Notes under the pieces: generated by a model
The model's input: the letters and a program-made list of their open reading frames with translations, nothing else
The model's database searches: none
What the model was told of the DNA's origin: nothing
Shown: positions 1 through 12,700 of the stretch, piece after piece
Layout: every line of letters starts with the position of its first letter
Numbering within the stretch: position 1 is the first letter of the stretch
NCBI GenBank assembly: GCA_024195265.1
Contig: JAJLRJ010000013.1
Span: 6,409,762-6,473,761 of the forward strand
Length of the DNA: 64,000 nucleotides
Origin: Dendrophyllia cribrosa
Taxonomy: Eukaryota > Cnidaria > Anthozoa > Scleractinia > Dendrophylliidae
Reading direction: 5' to 3'
Made by a program: the position numbers and the translations under genes

Positions 1-615
1 CAAATGGTTACCGGCAACATAACTCTGCCTTGAATAGCATCTCATTCAGGGGTAAGTAGCAATACTCCTACACCTGCCAACTTTTTCCGAGTGATAGGCA
101 TGAGAGTGGGAGTGTCAGGATTTCCGAAGGTGACCTGACCAAATCCGAAGATAACCCGATCTATTCCGAAGATGTCCGAAGTTGTCCGAGGATGTTCCTA
201 AATATTCGAAAGTTTCCATGGACCTCAGACCTCCGTTTAATAACATCCAGTTGCAATTGTAATGTTCAGAACGATAAAAACCTACAAAAAAGTGCCATAT
301 TTTCATGAACGTAACTATATTTTTAATTGAATCATGCAATCAGTTGGCTGATAGCTCAAAGCTGTAAGGCGTGAGAAATTGCTCCATAGGCATGAGTAGG
401 CGTGAGATCGGAGTTTTGGCGTGAGACTTGGCAGGTATATACTCCGAGTTACTTCATGCTACAGAAACCGGGTTTCTGTGTGGGCCACTTGTGGCTCGTG
501 TGCGATGTTACCCTACCGATGACATAACCCCTGTAAGGACTAACTTCACCGGAAATATCACACTGAAAAATTGGTAAGTGGTAAAAAGATGGGTTGGAAT
601 TGTTTCAGTTCATAC
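1..615. other. ECM29 intron 38, left part; degenerate dispersed repeat
   Basis: No further ECM29 exon was found here. A related low-copy repeat with many TTCCGAA/GTCCGAA words (about 115-240), framed by phrases like CATGAGAGTG and CGTGAGACTTGGCAGGTAT, recurs in the opposite orientation near 35545-35930. About 440-500 recalls the opening of the repeat family seen at 35.1, 42.4 and 45.9 kb. Confidence 0.5.
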
Positions 616-737
616 CTGATAGCTCTGACCTCCTCAGCACTGCTCCCCACTCCTTTGTGTAACAACGTAGGCAGAACCAATGCGATAGCAGTCTCTCCTG
701 ATTTTCCTTGATTTACATCACACACACGAATAGAAAC
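616..737 (-). CDS. ECM29: ECM29 exon 38 (last exon in window)
   Basis: Residues 1247-1287: [20 protein letters not shown] then [20 protein letters not shown], ending in phase 2 at a GTATGA donor. Human VCVKMCDPAKG, LLPCLLDKG and EVRAL. The next exon is outside the window. Confidence 0.94.
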
Positions 738-3700
738 CTAAGCAGATAAGATATAGTAAAATCTTCGTAAGGGTTTTATTGCTGGCAAGCAAAAAATATC
801 GTGATAAATAAGCGTTGTTTTAGTTAAATTGGTACAAATGTTTGTAAAGAATTACTGTCAAGGAACTGTGGTGTGCTTAAATATAGGAGGAGATACAACC
901 GGAATAATGAACCGGAATAAACTGATCGGCCTGTAACCGGAGGAGGGGGGGGGGGGGGGGGGGGGGGGGCTTACAATCGCTTATTTTACAGTAATGTTGC
1001 TTGAAAAACCTAGTTAGCCTTCTGCCTCATTTTCGCTTAAAATGTCTTTGTATTTTACCATGCTGACGAGGCAAAAAAGACTAATTAATATGTAAATGAA
1101 TAAATAAAGAAATGAAGAATAAATTAACTGCCATTTTGGAATAAGGTGTTTTAGTCACTCTGTCAGACTCCAAAACAGTCAATTTTTATTTCATAAAAGC
1201 TTGTTGAAGAGGCGCGAAATGCGAAGGGTGAAACGCATGGAAAGCGTCTAAAGGACATTTCTACTTTTCACTCTACGAAGAAAGGCCATTATTCTGCGAC
1301 AGTAAAAATGCCACCCTTACCTTACTTAATGTCCGACAAGCTACTTCCGCAGCTTGTCTCACAGATTCCTACGAAATAACATAGCATAAAAACGAATCAA
1401 ACAGGTGTAAAACTTACAGTGCATCAAAACACTTTCAGCAGTTTTCAGCCATGCCACCAAATAATATCTGATAATAGAGTACTTTCCCTCACGTGATGAT
1501 GCTCACCCAACTAGTTTAGCTTTATAGTTATTTTGGGTAACCAGCTACTTCATGTATTTTTAATTCATCGCGTTCGAAGAACGCAATCCTAATTTCGTGT
1601 TGGTTGTCCTGTGGTTTACATGCAGTAAAATTTGAGATTTTTTGGTAGACGGTCTTCCAAATGGCCGCCCCTATTGGTTTTTTTTCAGGGGCTCATTTCC
1701 GCCGGAAATTCCTTCGAACGCGTCTCCATAATCTGTGATTACTGCTAGTATATTATGTATACAGCTTTGTAATTTACAGTACAAATAAACGTTGTTGTTG
1801 TTGTTGTTGTTGTTGTTGACCAGGGTTCATATTAGAGTGCTAAAACAATAGGAAATGTTAAAATTCTTACAAACCTTGATGTCATCACGTGCTCTAAAAC
1901 ACAATTCCCACAGCTTGGGGATAGACTCGAGCATGTCATCTACAGATCGACCGCTGAGAAGATCACTAAGGGCCATGCAACTAGGATAAAAAGACAGTGC
2001 AAAAAAAAAAAGAGGTGCAAGCACTTTCTATAAAAGAACATTATTCAGAGATGTTGGTTTTCATGACTATGGCCAGAAGCTTGCTAAAACGTGCTTAATT
2101 ATCTTGAAATAGGAAGACAAAATTGCTAAAAGTGATGGAAGCAAAAAAATATTATCTAAAAGGAACAATATAACAGCTGAAAAAGTCGAAATTTCACAAG
2201 AAAGACAAGTTTAATTTATTTAAAGTGCACCTAACCCCAAAATTTTTTCTTTGCTTAATCAACTCTATGTACGTTGAAAAGTTGAATAGTTAAATATTTC
2301 TTGTTTTTAACGTCGCGTTAGTGAGTTATAGAGATTTGAATTTACAAAATGCTAATTAGATGACGTAAATTCGGGATTTTGCCATTATTTCTACGTCAAT
2401 TAACAATACGCAGTATGCAACTTAAGGAAAATCAATTTGAGAAATACCAAATATAAACTGTGGATAGTCAATTGATTCGTAAAAAATATTACTTGGAGGT
2501 AAAAACAAGTAGTTGTATAATAAATGATTCCCGAATTTACGTCATCTAATTAGCATTTTGTAAATTCAAATCTCTAACTCACTAACGCGACGTTAAAAAC
2601 AAGAAATATTTAACTATTCAACTTTTCAACGTACATAGAGTTGATTAAGCAAAGAAAAAATTTTGGGGTTAGGTGCACTTTAATGCTTGTCACGAAATTT
2701 GATGAAATGTAATCCACTTCCATCCTTGTAATCCTGCACTTTATCTCCAAACTAAAGTTTCTATAATTTTGCTCTATAGGGATGATATCTGTTTACAAAC
2801 ATTCTTTTTGTTATTCAAATGTGCCAGCCACTGGAACAAAAGAACCCTTTGTTTCGGCAGCCAAGAAGGCTCTGGTTGGCACATTAATAACAATTGGTGA
2901 CGTCACTGATATCTTCCCTATAGAATCTTTTTACTCAAGTTGTATATTTGGTGGCATTTGGCTATTTAACATGAAAAAAGGTAAGCAAAATAAACAAATT
3001 TTAAGTCTCATGAATTTCTAGCTACCTGGACTGCCTCACTCGCCATATGTTGCTTTCCAAACTTGTCATCAAGTCCTGTAGTATTTCATTGACGTATTTA
3101 TCAACCTAAAAAACACGAGGACAGTAAGAAAGAGATTGTGAATTTATCATTAGCTGATAAAATGATCAACAACTTAGTTGGATATTTACCGTAATTCATT
3201 TTACTACAATCGCCACATTCTATGGAAATGAGTTATGCTGTATTTAACAGTAACTTTCCGACGTATACGGGATAATCAGATAAAATTTGGTACCTTTTCT
3301 GCAGAGAGTAGGCCAATCTAAATTTGTAAATTCCTTCTAAATGATTTAATCTCCAATCTGGCAGTTTTGAAGGCAGCTCAGTTTTTGTTAAAGGGACACT
3401 GTCACCTATTTTTTGTATCACTTTAAAAAGCCAAAAAACATATTTGTTTCAATGGAAACCTTAAAATAATGGTCCAGTTTTGTTAAAAAATACTCTATCA
3501 GTGCACAGAAACAAGTATTCGTTATCTTTGGCTGCGGATGGCCAGGATGGAAATGGATTGCAACTTGAAAAAATTGGCCAATTTTTTCAAGTTCCTCCCA
3601 AGAGTCGTGGAAAAATAGCAGAAAAACGTATTATGGTTTGTTCTTCCTTGAAGAAATCACTTGATATTATCTTCTTGATGTTCTAAAAGCAATTTTATGT

Positions 3701-6700
3701 TTGAGCAAAGATACTTTGTCATATATTTAGTGCATTTTGACCAAAACACAGCAAAATCTGCGTGACAATGCCCCTTTAAGCCTAGTTGCAAAAAAATTGC
3801 TTTTAAGCTTGCTATCTGCTCGCTTTACTCCGCGTGTTCGCTAAACCAAGTAAAAGCCGTGCGCGTTTGCCTCCGTTCGCTAAACCAATCTAATTACTTC
3901 CTTTTCAGTTAGTTTATTGTTTTGATTGTTTTCACGCGTAATCATTTAAAGGTTGTATGAGAATCGCTGTACTTTATACCGACCGTTTTCTTTGTCTCTG
4001 GTACAAGAGCTGCCCAGATGCTGGCCATGGCCTGTTGGATCTTCATATTGGGGTCATACTGGTATCTGGTGAGAAAATAAATACATTAGGTGTGGTTACA
4101 CAGGGCACTTTTACCGTGTTAAATGACCCTTTCACCACGGGAAACTGCATTTAGTGAGTGTGACCGACATTTCCTGAGGTAAATTTCCCGTGGTAAATAT
4201 CCATGGATACATAAAAAAATCACACGAAGCGCCCATGACATTTAACGCGGTAAGTTGCAATGGTGTCTTGATGCCCCAGGTACAAAGGCCAATCACGATG
4301 CTCCATTTGACATCAACACGTAACCGCAAAGGAAAAGTGATTCACTGAATTGCGTGACATTTTTTTTTTACCTTGGCAAATCACAAACCGCGTGTAACCG
4401 CTGGTTAACACGGTATACTTAACCCAAGTGTGATGCACCGCGGGATGATCTACCATGGGAAATGCCATTTACCGTGGTGTGTGTAACCGCACCTATTTTC
4501 GAAAAGTTAAGGTTGCTCTGAACCCCTTCCAAAAAAAAAGGTTGTATCTTAACACGCTTATTACAATTCGGTAATAAGAAATGGGGGTACCGAGCTTGTT
4601 TTTCAGGTAAAAGCTCTTTAGGCTAAAACTTAGGGTGTCTTTAACAGGTATACTGTTACTATGGTAACTGTTACCGTTGTTCGCCAATGACTGGGCATTT
4701 GTTCCATTATTGTAGCATCAACTGATAAAGAATTGTAGTATTGATTTATCAAAGTGCAAGTACTGGAAATTACCAGAAACTGTTGTGAGGCACCTTAAAG
4801 GGGCTTTGTCATAGCGGTTTTTATGTTTTTGTCTCAGACTGCATGTGCTAGAATTAAAACTGAGCATTTTACTTCAAATACAAAATGCTCTTAGAGCACC
4901 ACAACATAAAAATGGCGTAAATTCTTGTAGAAAGAATAAACCATAATCACTTTTTAGTACATTTTCCAAAACACATTGAACAAACTTGAAAAAATCGGCC
5001 AAACTTTTCAAGTAGCAATTCATTTCCATCCTCATCATCTTTTGTCAGAGACACTTGTTTATAGTCTCATTATACTCTTGACGCAATTTAAAACAAAACT
5101 GGACCATTATTTTTGCGTTTCCACTGATATATATATATATGTCTTTTAGCTTTTTAAAATAACAATAAAAATGCTGACATAGCCCCTTTAAAACATGCAA
5201 TAATCTATACATAATAATAACGGAGCTGTCGCGGGCCGAAGGCCCGCCGCGGAGCCCCATTCTCATAGAACCTATGCCCGTCACTTTTCATGGTCATGAC
5301 TAGCGGAATGTTTCGCGGGCGGCGTCTGTTACATGTGTGTCCGTCTGAGCGAACGAGCGTCCGTACACAACATCCGGGATCTTAGCAATTTTGAAACCAA
5401 AGTAAGGCTTTGTTTTTCGCGCGGCTACAAATGTCAGGTCAGCTCGGTAAACACTTTGATGTTTTGCTGTTTGTAGCGGATTTACAGTCGTTTTTTTTTC
5501 CTGCATTTCTTCGCGGTTTGCTACTCAAGACAGGGATACTAATTAAGGGAAACATAGAAGCCGCTAAGGTGGAAAAAAAGAGCTTTCATGAATAAAATCT
5601 TGCTTCGAGGAACTTCATACGTTTTTATTAAGGCGGGGCAATATTTCAGAACCGAAGAAGCGGAGTTTTAACGAATTTCTAAGCAGTCGAGTGACTTAAA
5701 GGTAAAATAAATCACTTTTTTCGATGGGAATTTATGTTGATATCAATTTTTGATTGACTTTTCCTTTGTGTTCTCATTAGTTTTGGAGACATGTTTATAA
5801 AACGTGCTCAAATTAAGTCGTGTTGTTATCTTGCATTTCATCGAGGACAGCTCTGCCTTGATGCGCTATAAATGGTACGTGTTTTGCTTTTAAACATAAA
5901 CTAATAGATATTTGAATAAAATTTTCCAAAAGAAGATTTTGTTGTCCATTTTTATGTGTTTGTTCGTTCATTACATAGGTTGAAAAGCGATTTTATGTAA
6001 ACAAAACAAGACTTGGATTTTATAGTTCTAAACTTCACTCGCGTCGCCTTATGCAAATAATTTATGTTTGTGTATTTTTTGCAATTTTGATTTCTAAATC
6101 CGTTTCTCGGGCAATTTTTGATACGTAACAGGTGTATTTTATTCAGAAATAAGTCATACTAGTTATTCTAGACCGAAAACAAGTTGTTTTTGTGAACTTT
6201 TGTACGGTCCTGCTAAATGTACTGTGCAGACGGTCGCGTAATACTGTTTTTTTTTTAGAATTGCTAAAATTGAAAGATAGCCCGGTCGTCAATCTTAATT
6301 CTTGTGCTTCCGACCTTTCACCTTAGTTAAGCTTATCATTGGCTTTGCTTCAATTTACCTGAACAGCTTTGGAACAATTTTAGGTAGATAAGGTTCCAAC
6401 TGTTCTCTTGAGTGAGCTGCTATGGATGAGAAGCCAAACGCTGCACCCTGAAAAAGGGAAAGAGACGTATAAGAATCAAAATGATATTAGGTGTAGATTT
6501 TAGAGAGCCTCCCTTTTGGGGGTTGGGGGAGAGTGCACCCTAAAAGAAAGATTACCAAAGAGTATAGGACGTGTAAATGATTGAAAATTATGTTATGTAT
6601 CACTTTTTGGGAGTCTCCTTTTCGGAGGGGAAGGACAAATGGGCTCATTACTAAAGAAATTTGAAATTGGCTTAACCCTATTCAGATGGACTCTTTTGGT

Positions 6701-9700
6701 CATTTGGGACCGGCGAGGCGGGGGGGGGGGGGGGGGGTGTTGGGATTCCGCCACCAATTCGGTACTTCTAGAATATTAAAGCTATGGCTATAAACCTTAG
6801 AGGGTTTATACGTCACAAGCTGCTAAGGTAGGTCATGTGAGGTGATGACGTCATATAACGCAAAAACTGCGTCATCATTGTAAAATAGCCGCCATCTTGG
6901 ATTTCCAATATGTTAGAAAGCGCCAAATTTGAGTCACGATTAATCAAAATCAATAGAAAATTGCTAAAATAATCTTAAATTGTAAAATTTATTACCAGAA
7001 TCTGTCATATTAAAATGTTCTCGGATATATTTCAGAAAAGTCACAAAGTGCGGTGGGTGCTGGTTAAACGTTATAAATGTTAAAAGTCAGCAAGGGGACT
7101 TTCCGTCCCCTACCCTCATCCTCCGGGGATCTCGATAGGATTAAGAGACCCAGCTTGTTGTACCTTACGAGAGTTCCAAAGGGCATTATGATTTGCAAGA
7201 TGCATGAACTTGTAAATTAGGTCTGGCTGGTTTAGGTCACTGGCGATAGAACACAGCTCCTTGTATGTCGATATTCCACCCCTAAAATATCCAGTAAAAC
7301 GGGAAAACAAAATTCATGTTAAACTGGCACTCCACTGGTACACGGGAAAACAGGGTTGCAAGTAATGTGTCAAACACAAGGAAGTGTGTATCATCAGGAT
7401 ATCCAAACACCGAGAAGTGAGTTGAAAAACGAGGCGCAGCCGAGTTTTTTTTAACCAATTTCGAGGTGTTTGGATACCTGATGAAACACTCTTTCGAGTG
7501 TTTGATGTCGCTTCTCAAACTGATCAAGAAACGAGATAGCGAAGGAACAAAATCACCAAAATCTATGCAAATTAAGACCGAGTGTCTAAACCTCCTTCAC
7601 GGTAGTGATTTCCTTTGTGTTCTTGTCATTAATTATTAAGACGAGATTTTAATCTTTAATTTTTAAATCTCGTCTTAATAGCTTATATAGAGTACTCACC
7701 AAAGGACAATTAACTTTCGGAATGCACTCGCGAAGATTAATATTAACTCGATACAAGACAGGTTGCCAAACTCAAAATCAATGATAATCCATCACGTTTC
7801 AACAAAGGAAATCATAAACTTGACAGTGCTTTGGAAATCTGATATTAATTAGCATAGATTTAGGCGATATTTATCCTTGATTTGCTCTGTATTTAAAGGG
7901 ACATTGTCACGCAGATTTTGCTGTGTTTTGGTCAAAATACACTAAATATATGACAAAGTAGCTTTGCTCAAACATAAAATTGCTTTTAGAACATCAAGAA
8001 GATAATATCAAGTGATTTCTTCAAGGAAGAACAAACCATAATAAGTTTTTCTGCGATTTTTCCACAACTCTTGGGAGGAACTTGAAAAAATTGGCCAATT
8101 TTTTCAAGTTGCAATCCATTTCCATCCTGGCCATCCGCAGCCAAAGATAACGAATACTAGTTTCTGTGCACTGGTAGAGTATTTGTTAACAAAACTGGAC
8201 CATTATTTTCAGGTTTCCATTCAAACAAATATGTTTTTTTGGCTTTTCAAAGTGATACTAAAAATAGGTGACAGTGTCCCTTTAATGATCAGGGGCCGGA
8301 TTCACGAAGCCCTCCTAAATTAAGACATATCCTAAGTATTGTTTCTTAACAATAGTCTATTGTCATTCCAACAATAGGCTATTGTTAAGAAACAATACTT
8401 AGGATATGTCTTAACTTAGGAGGGCTTCGCAAATCCGACCCCAGTTTGAGAAGCTATCTCAAACACTCGAAGCTATATCAAACACTCGAAAGAGTGTTTC
8501 TGCAGATATCCAAATACCTCGGTGTTTGGAAATCCAGATGAAACACTCTTTCTCGTCTTTGATAATATTACTTCTCATGACAAGAACACAAAGGAAATCA
8601 CAACCGTGAAGGAGGTTTGGATACCCGGTCTTAATTAGCACAGATTTTGGCAATTTTATTCCTTCGTTTTCTCCGCATTTAATGATCAGTTTGAGAAACT
8701 ATATCAAACACTCGAAAGACTGTTTCATCAGGTATCTAAAAACCTCAAAGTGAGTTTAAAAAAAACTCGGCTGCGCCTCGTTTTTCAACCGGCTACTCGT
8801 TGTTTGGATATCCAGATGAAACACTCTTCTTCATTGTTAATATATTACTTGTCACACTCGTAAAATAAAACAAAAAATCTTGAAGTAGCTATGTGGCATA
8901 ACCCATGACGAGGTTTTACTTACCCTTCTGGGGCCCGACCCAATTCGCCTTCTTCAAATATCTTGGTCGCACCAGTAACGGGTTGGTTACGTCTGCGAAA
9001 ATGGAAAAACGGCAATTATCGAGACATGTTATGTAGTTCTTACTTTGGAGTCTATCAACGAAACCCTATGGTGTGACAATTCAAATAAAACCTCTTCAAA
9101 AGTACTTTTTATTACCATTTGTTTTTCAATATTTTACAAAATTTTAAGTGGGATTTAATGCAGACTCAAAAGTTAGAACCACCTTGTACTGCATAATGAA
9201 CAGTACTACAGGAAAGTACTGCTCGGTACCGTAGGTTCATTTAAATGGTATGAATAGGATTTCATTAGGATTTCACCAGACTCAAAAGTTAGAACCACCT
9301 TGTACAGCATAATAAACAGTACTACAGGAAAGTACTGCTCAATAGCTTTCATTTGAAAGGTTACACTTTAGGATTTTACCAGACTCAAAAGTTAGAACCA
9401 CCTTGTACAGCACAATAAACAGTACTACAGGAAAGTACTGCTCAATAGCTTTCATTTGAATGCTCACACTTTAGGATTTCATCCATAGACTCAAAAAGTT
9501 AGAACGACCTTGTACAGCATAATAAACAGTACTACAGGAAAGTACTGCTCAATAGCTTTCATTTGAATGGTCACACCTTAAGATTTCATCCACAGACTCA
9601 AAAGTTAGAACCACCTTGTACAGCGTAATAAACAGCACCACAGGAAAGTACTGCTCAGTAGCTTTCATTTGAATGGTCACACTTTAGGATTTTATCCATA

Positions 9701-12700
9701 GACTCAAAAGTTAGAACCACCTTGTACAGCGTAAGGCAATAAACCTGAAAACATAACACGTTGCTATTCATTTTCATCCTGGCCATCTGCATCTTTATTT
9801 CGAAATGAAAAAAGAAATTTGTCAGGAAAAATTTAAGGCCTCTTTTTGGCCGTCCAAAGAAGTAAATTTGCAGAATTCAGTGTCCCAGAGACTGGGAATG
9901 AGTTATCGATATCCATGGCGTTGATGACGTAGAAAATACTTGAGATTCGTTCTTTTGTATGTTCACAGTGTGTTTTGTTCCATTTCTTCAAACGAATGTC
10001 AGACTGTGATGAAGTTATGTCTTCGTCAGAGTCTCTGTCAGACAGACAGAAAGTCGCCAAGGTCGAATATTTCTCCTTTGCCGCCATGATACTCGTGAGT
10101 TGAAGTATTTTCTACGTCACAGCCTTGTTTGGCCGCGCTCGAAAGGGACACTTTCTGGAGAAAATTTCAAAACTTTCAAGCCAAATAATTTCACAATGGG
10201 AAGGATCTTTTCGATGAAACCCACAAATTTAGATAAAGAAAGTAAAGTACTATCAAACCATAGGAATTCTTTTTTTACTTCATATGCACTTTAAACAAAA
10301 CCGGGCCATTACTTTTGGGAAACTTCCACTGATATAAAGCCCCTTTAAAGGCAGTCACTTGCGAGATGTTCAGCTGTAATTCATCTGCAATATTCGTAGA
10401 CAAAGGTTGTTTAAAGAAACATTTTTACCTTCTGCCAGTCGTCAGTGTATCAACCAATAATGACACAAGCTCGTCCTTATTCTCCCCACCGCCATGTTCA
10501 TAAACTAGACCCAGGCCTTTAGAGGCAACTTCTTGAGTCAGATCTGAATCAATGAAAAGAAACAACAGGATCAACGTATCTAATAATCTGTAATTTATAC
10601 CATTGACCTCCTTTTCAACCCTAGAACAGACAACCACATCATCAGAAGGGGGGGGGGGGGGGGGGGAGGGGGGGGGGGGGAGTTAATTTATTTGTATTCT
10701 TTAAAGGCAGAGCGGTTTTCAATTGAGTGTCGTAAAACCAAAACCAAATTTAAAACTCCGCCAATCAAAACAGACCGAGACAATCCAATGAACCAATCAG
10801 AACTCGAAGCAAATACAGGTAGTCGGCGCTAAGCGCAGGAAAACGCGTCCGAGCAAATCACGATTGGTTTTGGTTTTACTTCTCGATTGGCTGAGAAGGT
10901 GGTGCGAGATTTTTTAGCCAATCGTAGGCGTAGCAATGCAAAGCCAAGCAATCACTAAATTGCTTTTAACACTCAATTGAAAACTGCTCTAAAGTGCATT
11001 TAACGTGCAATGAGCACTTCGTACCGTCCTTTTCTGCCAACATGTTCATGAAGACCATCTGGATTTCTTTGAGGTTTGCCTGAAAGACAAGTTGTGAAGA
11101 ATATCACTTTTGGAAATGAGACGAAACTTTTTAAGCCACTTATAAAACTGTAGTCTGAACTAAATTCAAAGTTCGGAGCTCAATAAAAGGGTGCTTACCA
11201 TTTACCAGAACTGGCCAGACAGATCAATGAATTCGTAAATATTATTCCATTATTTGTCAGAACTGGTCAGCCAGACTGGTCAATTCGGAATTAGTATGTA
11301 CGCTTTTGATGGACTTGTAGGAACAGGTATTCTTCAAAAAGATGCATTCTACAATCTTCGACAATATTTTTGGGACGCTGTTACTTTTTCTTAACCGTCA
11401 AGAGAAATTCTTGCTAAATACCCCCTCCCCCCCCCCCCCCCCCCCCCCCCCCCCATCACAAAGTTGATTTCGGCGCTTAAAACTAGTTTAAACAACATTG
11501 TCCGAGGGGGGAGGAGGGAGGGGATCATTTCTACTAACCCGGTGGCCGAAATGTTTAATAATTCTTGAAGAAATAGTCAAGAGTGCGCTTTTATTGAAGT
11601 GTCCCAAAGACTTTTGTCGACGATTGCAATCTTCGACAATATTTTTGGGACGCTGTTACCTTTTCTTAACCGTCAAGAGAAATTCTTGCTAAATACCCCC
11701 TCCCCCCCCCCCCCCCCCCCATCACAAAGTTGATTTCGGCGCTTAAAACTAGTTTAAACAACATTGTCCGAGGGGGGAGGGGGGAGGGGATCATTTCTAC
11801 TAACCCGGTGGCCGAAATGTTTAATAATTCTTGAAGAAATAGTCAAGAGTGCGCTTTTATTGAAGTGTCCCAAAGACTTTTGTCGACGATTGAATCTTCG
11901 ACAATATTTTTGGGACGCTGTTACCTTTTCTTAACCGTCAAGAGAAATTCTTGCTAAATACCCCCTCCCCCCCCCCCCCCCCCCCCCCCCCCATCACAAA
12001 GTTGATTTCGGTGCTTAAAACTAGTTTAAACAACATTGTCCGAGGGGGGAGGGGGGAGGGGATCATTTCTACTAACCCGGTGGCCGAAATGTTTAATAAT
12101 TCTTGAAGAAATAGTCAAGAGTGCGCTTTTATTGAAGTGTCCCAAAGACTTTTGTCGACGATTGAATCTTCGACAATATTTTTGGGACGCTGTTACCTTT
12201 TCTTAACCGTCAAGAGAAATTCTTGCTAAATACCCCCTCCCCCCCCCCCTCCCATCACAAAGTTGATTTCGGTGCTTAAAACTAGTTTAAACAACATTGT
12301 CCGAGGGGGGAGGGGGGAGGGGATCATTTCTACTAACCCGGTGGCCGAAATGTTTAATAATTCTTGAAGAAATAGTCAAGAGTGCGCTTTTATTGAAGTG
12401 TCCCAAAGACTTTTGTCGACGATTGTAGTTACAAACTAAACTATTTGTCCGGCCAGTTCTGACAATTGGTAAGCAACCATTGGTCTATTTAGACGAAAAC
12501 AGACAATTTCCTTTGAGTACCCTGTCATTTCTTTTTCTGCACAAATTCACAAACACGAATGTAAAAGTATGTTGAAAATATATGCAAGTGTGAGCAAACG
12601 TTGCAAAATTGTGGACAACATAACAGAACAAAAGAGATGAATAAACCTGCACAACTTTGTGATCTCCAGAATACTTTACAAGGGATAACAACCAGATGCA

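Noticed and set aside
1407..1455. Possible ECM29 exon reading [11 protein letters not shown]
   Set aside because: It has a donor, but its phase cannot join exons 36 and 38, and exon 37 at 1321-1368 fills the gap with a far better match.
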